From the NCBI GenBank assembly GCA_024698505.1, contig JAILRE010000001.1:1-59422 (forward strand): a stretch of DNA of 59,422 nucleotides. The letters run 5' to 3'. Below the pieces are notes generated by a model. That model had not been told where the DNA came from. It did no database searches and saw only the letters and a program-made list of their open reading frames with translations. Below, piece after piece: positions 15,061 to 23,848 of the stretch; the first letter of the stretch is position 1, and each line of letters begins with the position of its first letter. The DNA is from Clostridiales bacterium. Its GTDB lineage: Bacteria > Bacillota > Clostridia > Christensenellales > CAG-138. The position numbers and the translations under genes are program-made.

Positions 15061-16320
15061 TCAGCCCCTCATAAGCTCGCGGAGCCTTTTTTCGCTCCCG
15101 CCTATCCTTCCGACGAAGGCGGCGGAAACGTCTTCCGTATTGCAGATTACGGGCAGTATGCCGTAAATATCGTCCATGGCGACGGAGTTGATGCGCTCTA
15201 TCACCTCGTCCTCGGTCATATGCTTCCCTCTGAGAAGCTCTGCCCTGCCTATCGCGGAGCTCCTTGCCGATGTGGATTCCTGCGCCATGAGGAAGCCCGC
15301 AATTATCTGCTTTTTCGACCTTTCGAGCTCCTCTTCGGTGACGCCCTCCCTTTTGAGGATATCTATCTGTTCGAGCATCATCTCCGTCACGGTGGCGGCG
15401 TTCTCCGCGCCCGTGCCGGCGTAGAGCGTCATGAATCCCGACTGCCTGAACGCCGTGGGGTAGGAATAGACCGAGTAAGCGAGGCCCCTTTCCTCCCTGA
15501 TCCTTTGGAAGAGCCTGCTCGACATGCTGCCCCCGAACGCGTTGGAGAGTATCATCTGCGCGTAGCTCTCCTTCGTGTCCTTCCTGAAGCCCGGAAGGCA
15601 GATGCAGATATGCGCCTGCTCGATATCCTTTTTGATGAACCGAAGCCTTTTCGCGGGGCGGTGGAGGCCGAAATCGACCTCTGCACCTTCGCCCGCCTTC
15701 ATGCCGCCGAAGCCCGCTTCGAGCGATGCGATCAGCTCATCCTTATCGAAATTGCCCGCGGCGGAGACGACCGTGTTCTCGGGGCGGTAGAGCCTTTCCA
15801 TGTAGCCCACGAGCCCCTCGCGCGTGAAGGCCCTCACGCTGTCGACGGTGCCGAGTATTGGCCTTTCGAGTGGATCCCCCTCGTAGAAGCCGGCGACGGC
15901 GGTCTCGGTGACGAGATCCTCCGGCGTGTCCTCCGTCATCATTATCTCCTCGCAGACGACGCCCTTCTCCCTTTCGATATCCTCCTCGGAAAGGAGGGAG
16001 TTCGTGATAAGATCCGCGAGTATTTCGGAGAGGGTGCTCACCCTGTCGCCGAGCACCCTGCCGTAGAAGCAGGTGCATTCCTTCGAGGTGAACGCGTTGA
16101 GATTTCCGCCGACGGCGTCCATCTCCTCCGCTATCTGCGAGGCGGTGCGCGTCTTCGTGCCCTTGAAGAGCATATGCTCGATAAAATGCGCCGCGCCGTT
16201 CTCCCCCTCCGTCTCGTAGACGGAGCCCGCGTTTATGAACACGCCCATCGAAACGGAACGGTAGCCGGGCATGGATTCGCCGACCACGCGCATACCGTTC
16301 GGGAGCTTGTAAGAAAACAT
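15061..16320 (-). CDS. M16-family zinc peptidase (processing-protease type)
   Basis: This protein of about 420 residues has an inverted zinc motif HFIEH (AAHFIEHMLFKGT) and the third ligand in EKGVVCEEIMMTED, followed by a C-terminal inactive half with the conserved SSRLFQRIREERGLAYSVYS segment. It is similar to the single-chain M16 enzymes of Firmicutes (YmxG/MlpA type), which act on peptides. The start is uncertain: ATG at 16320 fits the family N-terminus (MFSYKLPNGMRVV) with GAGG about 11 nt upstream, while an in-frame GTG at 16341 would add seven residues. It sits 18 nt upstream of the dUTPase gene and is probably co-transcribed with it. Confidence 0.9.
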   Translation of the reverse strand: MFSYKLPNGMRVVGESMPGYRSVSMGVFINAGSVYETEGENGAAHFIEHMLFKGTKTRTASQIAEEMDAVGGNLNAFTSKECTCFYGRVLGDRVSTLSEILADLITNSLLSEEDIEREKGVVCEEIMMTEDTPEDLVTETAVAGFYEGDPLERPILGTVDSVRAFTREGLVGYMERLYRPENTVVSAAGNFDKDELIASLEAGFGGMKAGEGAEVDFGLHRPAKRLRFIKKDIEQAHICICLPGFRKDTKESYAQMILSNAFGGSMSSRLFQRIREERGLAYSVYSYPTAFRQSGFMTLYAGTGAENAATVTEMMLEQIDILKREGVTEEELERSKKQIIAGFLMAQESTSARSSAIGRAELLRGKHMTEDEVIERINSVAMDDIYGILPVICNTEDVSAAFVGRIGGSEKRLRELMRG

Positions 16321-16397
16321 GCTGTAAGTAACCTCTTTCACGCATCCAGTTTGGCCCGAAAACCGGGCCCGTATGCGCGATCCATTAGCATCGGAGT

Positions 16398-17102
16398 TTA
16401 TAATCCTCCATGATTATTATACAACATTTTGTGTGTGGGTACAATATCAAATCCCATATTTTTTATTTTTTCGATCAAAAAAGGCAGCGCGGAGGCAAAC
16501 GACTCCGTGGGTTCGGCTTCGATTATGCATCCGCCGCCCGATATAGAAGACGCCCTGCTTTCGATCTCCCCTGCCGAGCCGTTCGCACAGTCGAGATCGA
16601 GCGTCGAGAGCACGGGAACAAGGCCTGCGGCTCTTGCGGCTCTTGCCGATTTCTCCGCGTCCTCGCTCCCGCAGAGGAGGAGCTTCGGCCTCTCCCCCGT
16701 TATGCGCTCTATCAACAGCGCGCATTCCTCTGTTTCGGCCTTCAGGCTCCCGTAACCGGCGCGGCTTTTTCCCGGCGCCGCTGCGGCGGCTATTTCGTGC
16801 CCGCTCTTCGCCATGTTAGAGAGCAGCGTCGGGTGAGCCTTCGCCCAATCGGCCGTCACGCCGAAGGTGATGCTCACGCCCTGCTCTTCGAGGATCTCAA
16901 GTATCCTTTCCAGCGCGGCGGCGTCCCAGGTCACGCTGCACTGGATCGAAACGCAGGTATCGGAAGCGCCCCTGTAAACGGGGTATTTCACGCTTCCCGC
17001 CATCGTCATAACACCCGCAGGAGACGCGAGCGCGGCGTAGAGCAGCGCAAACACGGCGAGCACCGCTAAATTCACGCCGAGCAGTTTCCTTTTCTTATCC
17101 AT
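16398..17102 (-). CDS. NodB-fold (PdaB-like) protein lacking catalytic residues
   Basis: This 234-residue protein has an N-terminal membrane anchor (about 7-27) and a polysaccharide-deacetylase fold recognised by ILEILEEQGVSITFGVTADW and NMAKSGHEIAA. The catalytic motifs are gone: the FTFDDG position reads VSIQCS, the HxxxH after GHEI is replaced by an Ala-rich AAAAAPGK, and the RPP loop is LLLCGSED. It is probably a non-enzymatic relative of the sporulation deacetylase PdaB. ATG at 17102 was chosen because GGAGG lies 5 nt upstream; the longer frame to 17147 has no ribosome site. Function is unknown. Confidence 0.7.
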   Translation of the reverse strand: MDKKRKLLGVNLAVLAVFALLYAALASPAGVMTMAGSVKYPVYRGASDTCVSIQCSVTWDAAALERILEILEEQGVSITFGVTADWAKAHPTLLSNMAKSGHEIAAAAAPGKSRAGYGSLKAETEECALLIERITGERPKLLLCGSEDAEKSARAARAAGLVPVLSTLDLDCANGSAGEIESRASSISGGGCIIEAEPTESFASALPFLIEKIKNMGFDIVPTHKMLYNNHGGL

Positions 17103-17345
17103 AGTCCTCCCTCCCTTAGGGCGTATCCCATAAGGACGCCCATTCAAGGCTTTCGTTTCGGTAAACGATATGCAAAGCCTCTTCCCGTCTTTACGCCGCG
17201 GATAATATATTTATGCCGTCCGCCCCATCCCGCGCCCGCGGATACTTGATTATTCGCTCGTAAAATGGTACATTATTCCGTGAACGAACGCGCCGGTAAG
17301 AAGACCCGCACGGCGCAATTTCCAAATGGGTCGGAAAGGTATTGT

Positions 17346-18737
17346 ATGGAAAGAGAAAACGCATGGAAAAAGTATGACGAAGCCGCTCTTTCGGAGCTTG
17401 AAGAGCTCTCCCGCCGTTACAAGGGCTTCCTTGACAGCGGCAAAACCGAGCGCGAGTGCGCCGATTTCGCCGTGAAGGCGGCCGAGGAGCGCGGCTATAT
17501 CTCCCTTGAGAGCGCGGTCGCCGCGGGCAAAAAGCTCGAGCCCGGCGCAAAGCTCTACTCCTCCCCCATGGGCAAGACCATAATGCTCTTCATCATCGGC
17601 AAACAGCCACTTGAAAAGGGCATCAACATCGTCGGCGCTCATATCGACAGCCCGAGGATCGACCTCAAGCAGAATCCCCTTTACGAGGACTCCGATCTCG
17701 TTTATCTCGACACCCATTATTACGGCGGCATCAAGAAGTATCAGTGGGTCACGCTGCCCCTGGCGCTTCACGGCGTGGTCGTCAAGAAGGACGGCACGAA
17801 GATCAACGTGGTCGTCGGCGAGGACGACGCCGATCCCGTGCTCTGCATTTCCGACCTGCTCATCCATCTCTCCCAGGAGCAGATGCAGAAGAAGGCCGCA
17901 GAGGTCATCGGCGGCGAGGATCTGAACCTCATCATCGGCGGCAGGCCCATCATCTCCGAGGACGATAAGGAGAAGGAGCCCGTCAAGGCGAACATCCTCA
18001 ACATCCTCAAGGAAAAGTACGGCTTCGAGGAGGAGGATTTCCTCTCCGCGGAGATCGAGATAGTTCCCGCCGGCAGGGCGAGGGATCTCGGCCTTGACAG
18101 GAGCATGATACTCGGCTACGGTCACGACGACAGAGTCTGCGCCTTTGCCGAGATGGAGGCCATATTCGGCATAGAGGGCGTTCCCGAGCGCACCTGCTGC
18201 TGTCTCTTCGCCGATAAGGAGGAGATCGGCTCCGTCGGCGCGACGGGCATGCAGGCCCACTATTTCGAGAACGCGTTCGCCGAGCTGATGGCGCTCACCG
18301 GCGATTACTGCGATCTCAAGCTCCGCCGCGGTCTTGCCGCCAGCAAGATGCTCTCCTGCGACGTTTCCGCCGGCTACGATCCCAACTTCGGTTCCGCCTT
18401 CGAGAAGAAGAACGCGGCGTTCCTCGGCCGCGGCGTCTGCTTCAACAAGTACACCGGCTCCCGCGGCAAGTCCGGCTCCAACGACGCCAACGCCGAATAC
18501 ATGGCGGAGGTCCGCAGGATAATGGACGACGCGAACGTCTCCTTCCAGACTGCAGAGCTCGGCCGCGTCGATCTCGGCGGCGGCGGCACCATCGCCTACA
18601 TCTGCGCTCTCTACTGCATGAACGTTATCGACTCCGGCGTTGCCGTGCTCTCCATGCACGCTCCCTGGGAGATAATCAGCAAAGCCGACCTCTACGAGGC
18701 CATGAAGGGCTACAAGGCGTTCCTGCTCAACGCGTAA
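17346..18737 (+). CDS. M18-family aminopeptidase
   Basis: This 463-residue zinc aminopeptidase has GAHIDSPRIDLKQNPLYEDS with a metal ligand, YYGGIKKYQWVTLPLALHG, GYGHDDRVCAFAEMEA, and DKEEIGSVGATGMQ at about 288-302 with the catalytic Glu pair. M18 enzymes remove acidic or neutral N-terminal residues from peptides in the cytoplasm. The length is normal for the bacterial form. The ATG at 17346 follows GGAAAGG; the frame upstream to 17265 lacks a ribosome site. It is monocistronic, divergent from the NodB-like gene, with a strong terminator. Confidence 0.93.
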   Translation: MERENAWKKYDEAALSELEELSRRYKGFLDSGKTERECADFAVKAAEERGYISLESAVAAGKKLEPGAKLYSSPMGKTIMLFIIGKQPLEKGINIVGAHIDSPRIDLKQNPLYEDSDLVYLDTHYYGGIKKYQWVTLPLALHGVVVKKDGTKINVVVGEDDADPVLCISDLLIHLSQEQMQKKAAEVIGGEDLNLIIGGRPIISEDDKEKEPVKANILNILKEKYGFEEEDFLSAEIEIVPAGRARDLGLDRSMILGYGHDDRVCAFAEMEAIFGIEGVPERTCCCLFADKEEIGSVGATGMQAHYFENAFAELMALTGDYCDLKLRRGLAASKMLSCDVSAGYDPNFGSAFEKKNAAFLGRGVCFNKYTGSRGKSGSNDANAEYMAEVRRIMDDANVSFQTAELGRVDLGGGGTIAYICALYCMNVIDSGVAVLSMHAPWEIISKADLYEAMKGYKAFLLNA

Positions 18738-18748
18738 GAAGCATAACG

Positions 18749-18785
18749 AAAGCGGCGCACCGGTCAATCGGTACGCCGCTTTTTT
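18749..18785 (+). terminator. Rho-independent terminator of the M18 gene
   Basis: AAAGCGGCG and CGCCGCTTT arms, with an inner ACCG/CGGT pairing and a run of six T at 18780-18785. It lies between convergent genes and may also serve the minus-strand M28 gene. Confidence 0.75.
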
Positions 18786-18791
18786 GTACTT

Positions 18792-19727
18792 TTATTCCAT
18801 GTTTTCAACGAACGAGGCGAGCGCTTTTGCCAAAGCCCCGACGGTTTCGCTGTCCGCGACGGAATCCCGCTTCGTGTGGATGCGCCCGGTATAGTACCCG
18901 AGCCCCTTCTTATAGGTGCATGCGCAAACGCCCACGGCCTTATCGAAGCTCCTGTGATCGCTGTTCATCCGAGCTTTGCCGGACGCGAAGAAGCGCGCGT
19001 TTATGCCGCTCTCTCCAACCGATTCGACAAGTCTGTCATAAGCCGGATGTTCTTCCGCTCCCTTTGTGCCGCAGAACACGAACGTCCCGCCGTTTCCCAC
19101 GCAGTCGAGATTGACTATCAGCTTGCCCTTCTTTATTTCGGGATGGGCTTTCGCATAGGCCTTACTGCCCTTCTTGCCCTTCTCCTCATCGTCGAAGAGA
19201 ATGAACGCTGCGCGCTTATTATCCCCGAGCGCTAAGACGAGCTCCAGTATCGCCGCAGTACCGCTGGTGTTGTCGTTGAGGTTCCTTTTGTTCGCCGGGC
19301 CGTGCATCAGCAGCGTAAATAAGCCGAAATAAACGGAAAGATATGCCAAGATCATCAGCAGTCTGTGCTCAAGCAGCTGAAAGTCCAGCCTGAAAGCGGC
19401 CTTCACTGCGAACGCCGCGGCGACGGCCGGAATAAGCATAAGAGAAACGACGGCAGCCAGATACAGATAAAACAGCAGCCTGTTCGTCACGAACATCATG
19501 TTGGGGAGCAGCGCCCTTCGCGGGGTGTCGTAATGGGCGGTGAATATCACTTCCGCCTTTTCGGGATCGGAAAAAACGAGGTTCACATGACCCTCGTTCT
19601 CCTCCTCGGCGGCAATGACGCCCGCCTTTTCGGCCTCGGTCAGAGCAAAGGCGCGGAACGCCTTCTTTTGCTCCGTGCTGTTTCTCACCGGGAAAAGCCC
19701 GTCCGTTTCGGAAAGAAGATCCTTCAT
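18792..19727 (-). CDS. M28-family zinc peptidase with inserted membrane segments
   Basis: This 311-residue protein has the M28 ligand set in order: FTAHYDTP (His), LNDNTSG (Asp), FDDEEKGKKGS (catalytic Glu and ligand Glu), NLDCVGNGG (Asp) and MNSDHRSF (His). Between the first and second ligands lie two or three hydrophobic segments, so the peptidase is membrane-embedded, unlike typical secreted M28 enzymes. ATG at 19727 was chosen because AGGAG lies upstream; the frame to 20012 runs inside the dGTPase gene. The substrate is unknown; an aminopeptidase role is likely. Confidence 0.8.
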   Translation of the reverse strand: MKDLLSETDGLFPVRNSTEQKKAFRAFALTEAEKAGVIAAEEENEGHVNLVFSDPEKAEVIFTAHYDTPRRALLPNMMFVTNRLLFYLYLAAVVSLMLIPAVAAAFAVKAAFRLDFQLLEHRLLMILAYLSVYFGLFTLLMHGPANKRNLNDNTSGTAAILELVLALGDNKRAAFILFDDEEKGKKGSKAYAKAHPEIKKGKLIVNLDCVGNGGTFVFCGTKGAEEHPAYDRLVESVGESGINARFFASGKARMNSDHRSFDKAVGVCACTYKKGLGYYTGRIHTKRDSVADSETVGALAKALASFVENME

Positions 19728-19741
19728 AATAAGCTCCTGTC

Positions 19742-20746
19742 TTACATCCAGTCCTGCGGGACGAACAGCCTCTTGTAATCGTCTATCGCATAGCGGTCGG
19801 TCATGCAGGCGATATGATCCGCGACCACCCTCTCGAAGCCGTCCTTCGGGAGGTTCTTTTTGAATTCCTCGGGCAGATCGTCCACGTGGTCGAGATAATA
19901 GTACCAGAGCGCCCTTATAACGCCCTCGGCCTTGGACTCCTCCGCCTTGGCTACCCTGTTGAAATACAGGTTCTCGAAAAGGAAATCGCGGAGCTTGTTG
20001 AACTCCCGCCACATATCGTCCGTCATGCGGACGTAGGGCTTGTCCTTCGATTCGTTAAGCACGTTCACGATGAGGTTGTTTATCCTCTGCCCGTGGGATG
20101 CGCCTATCGTCCTTTTGCAGGTATCGGGGAGCATCTCCTCGGAGAGTATGCCCGCCCTTATGGCGTCGTCGATATCGTGATTGATATAGGCGATCCTGTC
20201 CGAAAGGGAGACTACGCAGCCTTCGAGCGTCGCAGGCCTGCCCTTGGAGGTGTGATTCACGATGCCGTCCCTCACCTCGAACGTGAGGTTAAGGCCCTCG
20301 CCGTTGTTCTCCAGCTTTTCGACCACACGGAGGCTCTGCACGTTATGCTCGAACCCGCCGGGGACGAGGTCGTTCAGCACCTTTTCGCCCGAATGCCCGA
20401 ACGGGGTATGCCCAAGATCGTGCCCCATGGCGATGGCCTCGGTCAGGTCCTCGTTCAGCCTCAGCCCGCGGGAGATCGTCCTCGCTATCTGGCTGACCTC
20501 CAGCGTGTGCGTAAGGCGTGTCCTGTAATGATCGCCTACCGGCGAAAGGAAGACCTGCGTCTTGTGCTTGAGCCTTCTGAAGCTCTTGCAGTGGAGTATC
20601 CTGTCCCTGTCCCTTATAAAGTCCGTCCTTATCGGGCATGGGGCAAGCGGGCGCTCTCTCCCCTTTGTCTCCGCGCTTTTGGCGGCGAACGGGGAGAGAG
20701 TATCGTACTCTCGCTGTTCTATCATTTTGCGGAAGCTGTCGTCCAT
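19742..20746 (-). CDS. dgt: dGTPase-like HD-domain triphosphohydrolase
   Basis: This 334-residue HD phosphohydrolase has HCKSFRRLKHKTQVFLSP, then RTRLTHTLEVSQIARTI and GHDLGHTPFGHSGE with the metal-binding His and Asp residues. It hydrolyses dNTPs (classically dGTP) to nucleoside and triphosphate. Its length matches the short dGTPase class. The ATG at 20746 has AAGG about 6 nt upstream; an earlier ATG at 20767 overlaps the upstream stop but has no ribosome site. It sits between the flippase and M28 genes on the same strand. Confidence 0.9.
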   Translation of the reverse strand: MDDSFRKMIEQREYDTLSPFAAKSAETKGRERPLAPCPIRTDFIRDRDRILHCKSFRRLKHKTQVFLSPVGDHYRTRLTHTLEVSQIARTISRGLRLNEDLTEAIAMGHDLGHTPFGHSGEKVLNDLVPGGFEHNVQSLRVVEKLENNGEGLNLTFEVRDGIVNHTSKGRPATLEGCVVSLSDRIAYINHDIDDAIRAGILSEEMLPDTCKRTIGASHGQRINNLIVNVLNESKDKPYVRMTDDMWREFNKLRDFLFENLYFNRVAKAEESKAEGVIRALWYYYLDHVDDLPEEFKKNLPKDGFERVVADHIACMTDRYAIDDYKRLFVPQDWM

Positions 20747-20763
20747 AGTACCTTGCCGAATCG

Positions 20764-22482
20764 TCATTTCATGCTGACGCGGAATACCTTTGCTATCTTA
20801 CGGGAACCCGGCATGAAGGAAAGATCGTCCTTATTGAAGGCCCTGAGCACCCAGAGGCACGCGGCGTAGACTATCATGCCGACGACCACGGAGCCGAGCG
20901 TGGCTATCGTGGGATGGCCCATCCTGTAGATGAGGCCGTAGAAGAAGTACACGGCTATGCCCATAACGAGCGCGGAGAGCACGGGCTTGCCGAACGTATC
21001 GAAAACGTTGAACTCGATATCGGCATGCCGTATCGTATAAACGGTATCCCCTATCCCGGCGACGAGATAGCAGAGCACGGTGGAGATCGCGGCGCCCAAC
21101 ACGCCGAGCTTGGTGTACTTCATGAGTATTATCATGGAGAGTATCTTCAGCGCGCCGCCCAGTATCAGGAACATGACGGGGATATTCTGCTTGCCCATGC
21201 CCTGTATAACGCCGGTCAGCGTCTGCACGAGCGAGAGGAAGAGTATGCCTATTGCTGATATCTGCATTATGCCGCCCGCAAGCGCGTATATCGAGACCTC
21301 CTGCCCGGGCTTCATGGCAAGTATCTGCTGTATGAAGCCGGAGATATAGTACTTATCCACGCTTGAACCGACCTTGGTATAGAGCATCGCCATTATGGGA
21401 GCGCCGAGCACGAAAAGGCCCGCCGCGCAGGGGGCGCCTATCAGCATTGCGAGCTTCATGCCCGTCGTTCCGACCTTCCTTATGCCGCGCCTGTCCCTCG
21501 CCGCCTTCATGGGCGCTATCGCGGGGACGAGGCTCATCGAGAGCGCGAGCGTAAGCACCGCGGGCATATTGATGAGGGGCGTCACGTAGGAGCGCAGAGC
21601 TACGAAACCGTCCCCCGCCATGGCGTCTGCCAGATCGGCCCCGAAGCCCAGCGCGAGGTAGCGGCTCTGGAGCAGCCTCTTTATGAATATGGTATCGGCT
21701 ATGCCGGTGATGGGCATTATGGAGGCGCCTATCGTGATGGGGATCGCGATCGCAAGAAGGCTCATGCCGACCTTCTTGAAGGCGCTCTTTTTGAGGGCCA
21801 TCCCCTCAAGCTTATAGGAGGGGAGCTGTCTGCGGTTCCTGCGGTAGACGATCCAGATAACGGCAAGGCCCAGTATCTCGGATATGCTGATGCCGATAAG
21901 CGTGCCCATCGCCCAAAGATCGGGCCTGCCGGGATAGAGCTTTACGAAGAGGAACGCCAGCGAATAGCTCGCTATCAGCTTGCCCACCTGCTCCGTCACC
22001 TGCGAGAGGGCCGTGCCCGTCATCATCTGCATGCCCTGCAGATACCCGCGGTATGCGCACATGATCGAAACTATGAGGAGCGACGGCGCGAGCGCCATTA
22101 TCGAGTAGGAGGCGCCGGGAACGTCTGCGAGCTTCGCTATGAGCGGCGCGCAGGCGAACAGGAGCACCGTCGTGACGACGCCTATCATAAGGAGCAGACG
22201 GAACGCCGTTTTGAATACGGCGGTCGCGCCCTTCCTGTCACCCACGGCGACCCTTTCGGAAACGAGCTTGGAGATAGCGGTCGGGAATCCGGCGGATGAT
22301 ATTACGAGCAGCCACGAATAATAGGGATACGCCGTGGCGTAGTAGATCATGCCGTCGTATTCGCCGCGCTGAAGTATATTGGTCAGCGGAATGCGGTAAA
22401 ACGCGCCTATTATCTTTACGATAAGGCCCGCTATGCCGAGTATCGCCGCGCCTTTTATGAAGGACTTTTTGTTTTTCTCCAT
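20764..22482 (-). CDS. MurJ/SpoVB-type lipid flippase (MOP superfamily)
   Basis: This 572-residue integral membrane protein has about 14 hydrophobic helices. The start FIKGAAILGIAGLIVKIIGA-FYRIP is typical of the SpoVB/MurJ (YtgP) group, and MCAYRGYLQGMQMM and PTAISKLVSER are further signature segments. These proteins flip lipid II or related intermediates for peptidoglycan; SpoVB serves the spore cortex. Sequence alone does not separate a vegetative MurJ role from a sporulation role. The ATG at 22482 has GGAG 6 nt upstream. The stop overlaps a possible alternative start of the dGTPase gene. Confidence 0.87.
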   Translation of the reverse strand: MEKNKKSFIKGAAILGIAGLIVKIIGAFYRIPLTNILQRGEYDGMIYYATAYPYYSWLLVISSAGFPTAISKLVSERVAVGDRKGATAVFKTAFRLLLMIGVVTTVLLFACAPLIAKLADVPGASYSIMALAPSLLIVSIMCAYRGYLQGMQMMTGTALSQVTEQVGKLIASYSLAFLFVKLYPGRPDLWAMGTLIGISISEILGLAVIWIVYRRNRRQLPSYKLEGMALKKSAFKKVGMSLLAIAIPITIGASIMPITGIADTIFIKRLLQSRYLALGFGADLADAMAGDGFVALRSYVTPLINMPAVLTLALSMSLVPAIAPMKAARDRRGIRKVGTTGMKLAMLIGAPCAAGLFVLGAPIMAMLYTKVGSSVDKYYISGFIQQILAMKPGQEVSIYALAGGIMQISAIGILFLSLVQTLTGVIQGMGKQNIPVMFLILGGALKILSMIILMKYTKLGVLGAAISTVLCYLVAGIGDTVYTIRHADIEFNVFDTFGKPVLSALVMGIAVYFFYGLIYRMGHPTIATLGSVVVGMIVYAACLWVLRAFNKDDLSFMPGSRKIAKVFRVSMK

Positions 22483-22576
22483 ATATATCTCCGTAATGAT
22501 CCGAAAGTTCAAACTATATTATAACTCATTCCGCCGCGATATGCACGGATTTTTTATCGCAGGCGGCACCCGTTCG

Positions 22577-23089
22577 TCATTCGGCGGCGTTTTGCTTTTT
22601 CCTTATCGCTTCATAGATAAGATCGGCGAGTATCAGCGCGAGGCAGACGGCCCTGATAACGAAGGCGGGTATCGAGGCTGCGGGCCCGAACGCCTTGTTG
22701 ATATCAAGAGGCAGGAGCCTGACCGCCAGATCCGCCGCAATGAGCGCGGCGAGGACTATGCGCGTCGTCTTTGCCGCGCAGCGTTTCCCGTGGAGAAGCG
22801 CGCCGGCCGCCAGCCCGAAGGCGAGCGCGAAGCCAAGCAGTATGAAGCATACTGCGACCTCGCTCTTTGAGAGCACATAGACCTGCGCGACGCCGTATTC
22901 AAGCCATTTGGGAAGGTTCTCCATGCCCAGATCGAACAGATACGGGAACAGGCCGCGCTTCGTCAGGATCGACATCTCCCCCGGGGCGATTATGAGATAG
23001 AGCGAGGCGAGCATCGATAATACCTGAAATATCCTGACGTAGATATCCGCGCAGGAGAGCCTCTTTGTCAAATACTTGCCGTATCTCAT
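22577..23089 (-). CDS. Membrane protein of unknown function
   Basis: This 170-residue protein has about four hydrophobic helices (about 18-38, 74-98, 107-127 and 140-160) and no motif I recognise. Its ATG overlaps the stop of the upstream gene by 4 nt, so the two are probably made together. The short tail is charged (EAIRKKQNAAE). The gene pair lies between the flippase and a carboxylesterase, without functional clues. Confidence 0.65.
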   Translation of the reverse strand: MRYGKYLTKRLSCADIYVRIFQVLSMLASLYLIIAPGEMSILTKRGLFPYLFDLGMENLPKWLEYGVAQVYVLSKSEVAVCFILLGFALAFGLAAGALLHGKRCAAKTTRIVLAALIAADLAVRLLPLDINKAFGPAASIPAFVIRAVCLALILADLIYEAIRKKQNAAE

Positions 23090-23724
23090 TTTTTCACCTC
23101 CTCGAGCGTCTTGTCAAGGTAGAACGCTTTGAACTGCTTATCGTTCAGGGCGGAAGTCTCTTTTACCTCCCAGACGATCTCCCCCGTGGCGGGATCGAGG
23201 AATATGACCGTCGCCGCGCCGCCCGCGGGATCGATCCGGGGCTTGGCAATCGAATACAGCTTGAAGAGCGAATTCGTCTTGGGGAAGTTCGCGTCCATCA
23301 CGGCGTCCTTCACGCAGACTATCTCGCCCGAAGCGCATCTTCCGCGGAGGATCGTATCCCTGAAAAGGACCTCCTTCTCGTAGGTCTCGGCGTCTATCCT
23401 TACCACGCTGCAGAGCACCATCTGGAATGAGGTGGTCTCGTATTCGTTGGTGTAGATGCTGTTCCCGTCCAGAACGAGACCCCATTCGTAGCCGAAATTG
23501 CCCTCGAGCACCTTCTTGCAGGTCTTCTCTGGCCCTTTGAAAAGGCCGTTGCCCTCGAGCGAGGAGTACCTCACGCCGAGGTCGGTGTCGCCCACCCTGT
23601 AATACAGATTCATCGGCAGGAAATTCGCCAGGTCGAAGAGCGTTATCATAACGAAGAAAATGAGGGCTGCGGCAATTATCAGTATTATCAGCGCCGAATT
23701 GAGCGTAAATTTCGCGTTGTTCAT
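23086..23724 (-). CDS. Membrane-anchored protein of unknown function
   Basis: This 212-residue protein has one N-terminal transmembrane helix (about 11-33, AALIFFVMITLFDLANFLPM) and an outer beta-rich domain. Motifs such as WGLVLDGNSIYTNEYET and VIFLDPATGEIVWEVKE look like one or two PQQ/WD-like beta blades. It is coupled by a 4-nt overlap to the small membrane protein downstream. AAAGGAGG precedes the ATG. Function is unknown; a two-component membrane complex with its partner is a reasonable guess. Confidence 0.68.
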   Translation of the reverse strand: MNNAKFTLNSALIILIIAAALIFFVMITLFDLANFLPMNLYYRVGDTDLGVRYSSLEGNGLFKGPEKTCKKVLEGNFGYEWGLVLDGNSIYTNEYETTSFQMVLCSVVRIDAETYEKEVLFRDTILRGRCASGEIVCVKDAVMDANFPKTNSLFKLYSIAKPRIDPAGGAATVIFLDPATGEIVWEVKETSALNDKQFKAFYLDKTLEEVKK

Positions 23725-23783
23725 CGGAGCCTCCTTTCATTTGTCGAAATCTTATTCACTGCATTAAGTATATCACAGCCCGT

Positions 23784-23821
23784 GAAAAAACAAAAGCCCC
23801 CGCGAATAAATCGCGGAGGCC
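23784..23821 (-). terminator. Rho-independent terminator of the carboxylesterase gene
   Basis: On the minus strand CCTCCGCG-ATTTATT-CGCGGGGG is followed by TTTTGTTTTTT. Next to it (23824-23834) is GTAAGTGAATGCGC, a short match to the end of the dispersed repeat. Confidence 0.7.
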
Positions 23822-23848
23822 GTAAGTGAATGCGCAAATATCGGATCG

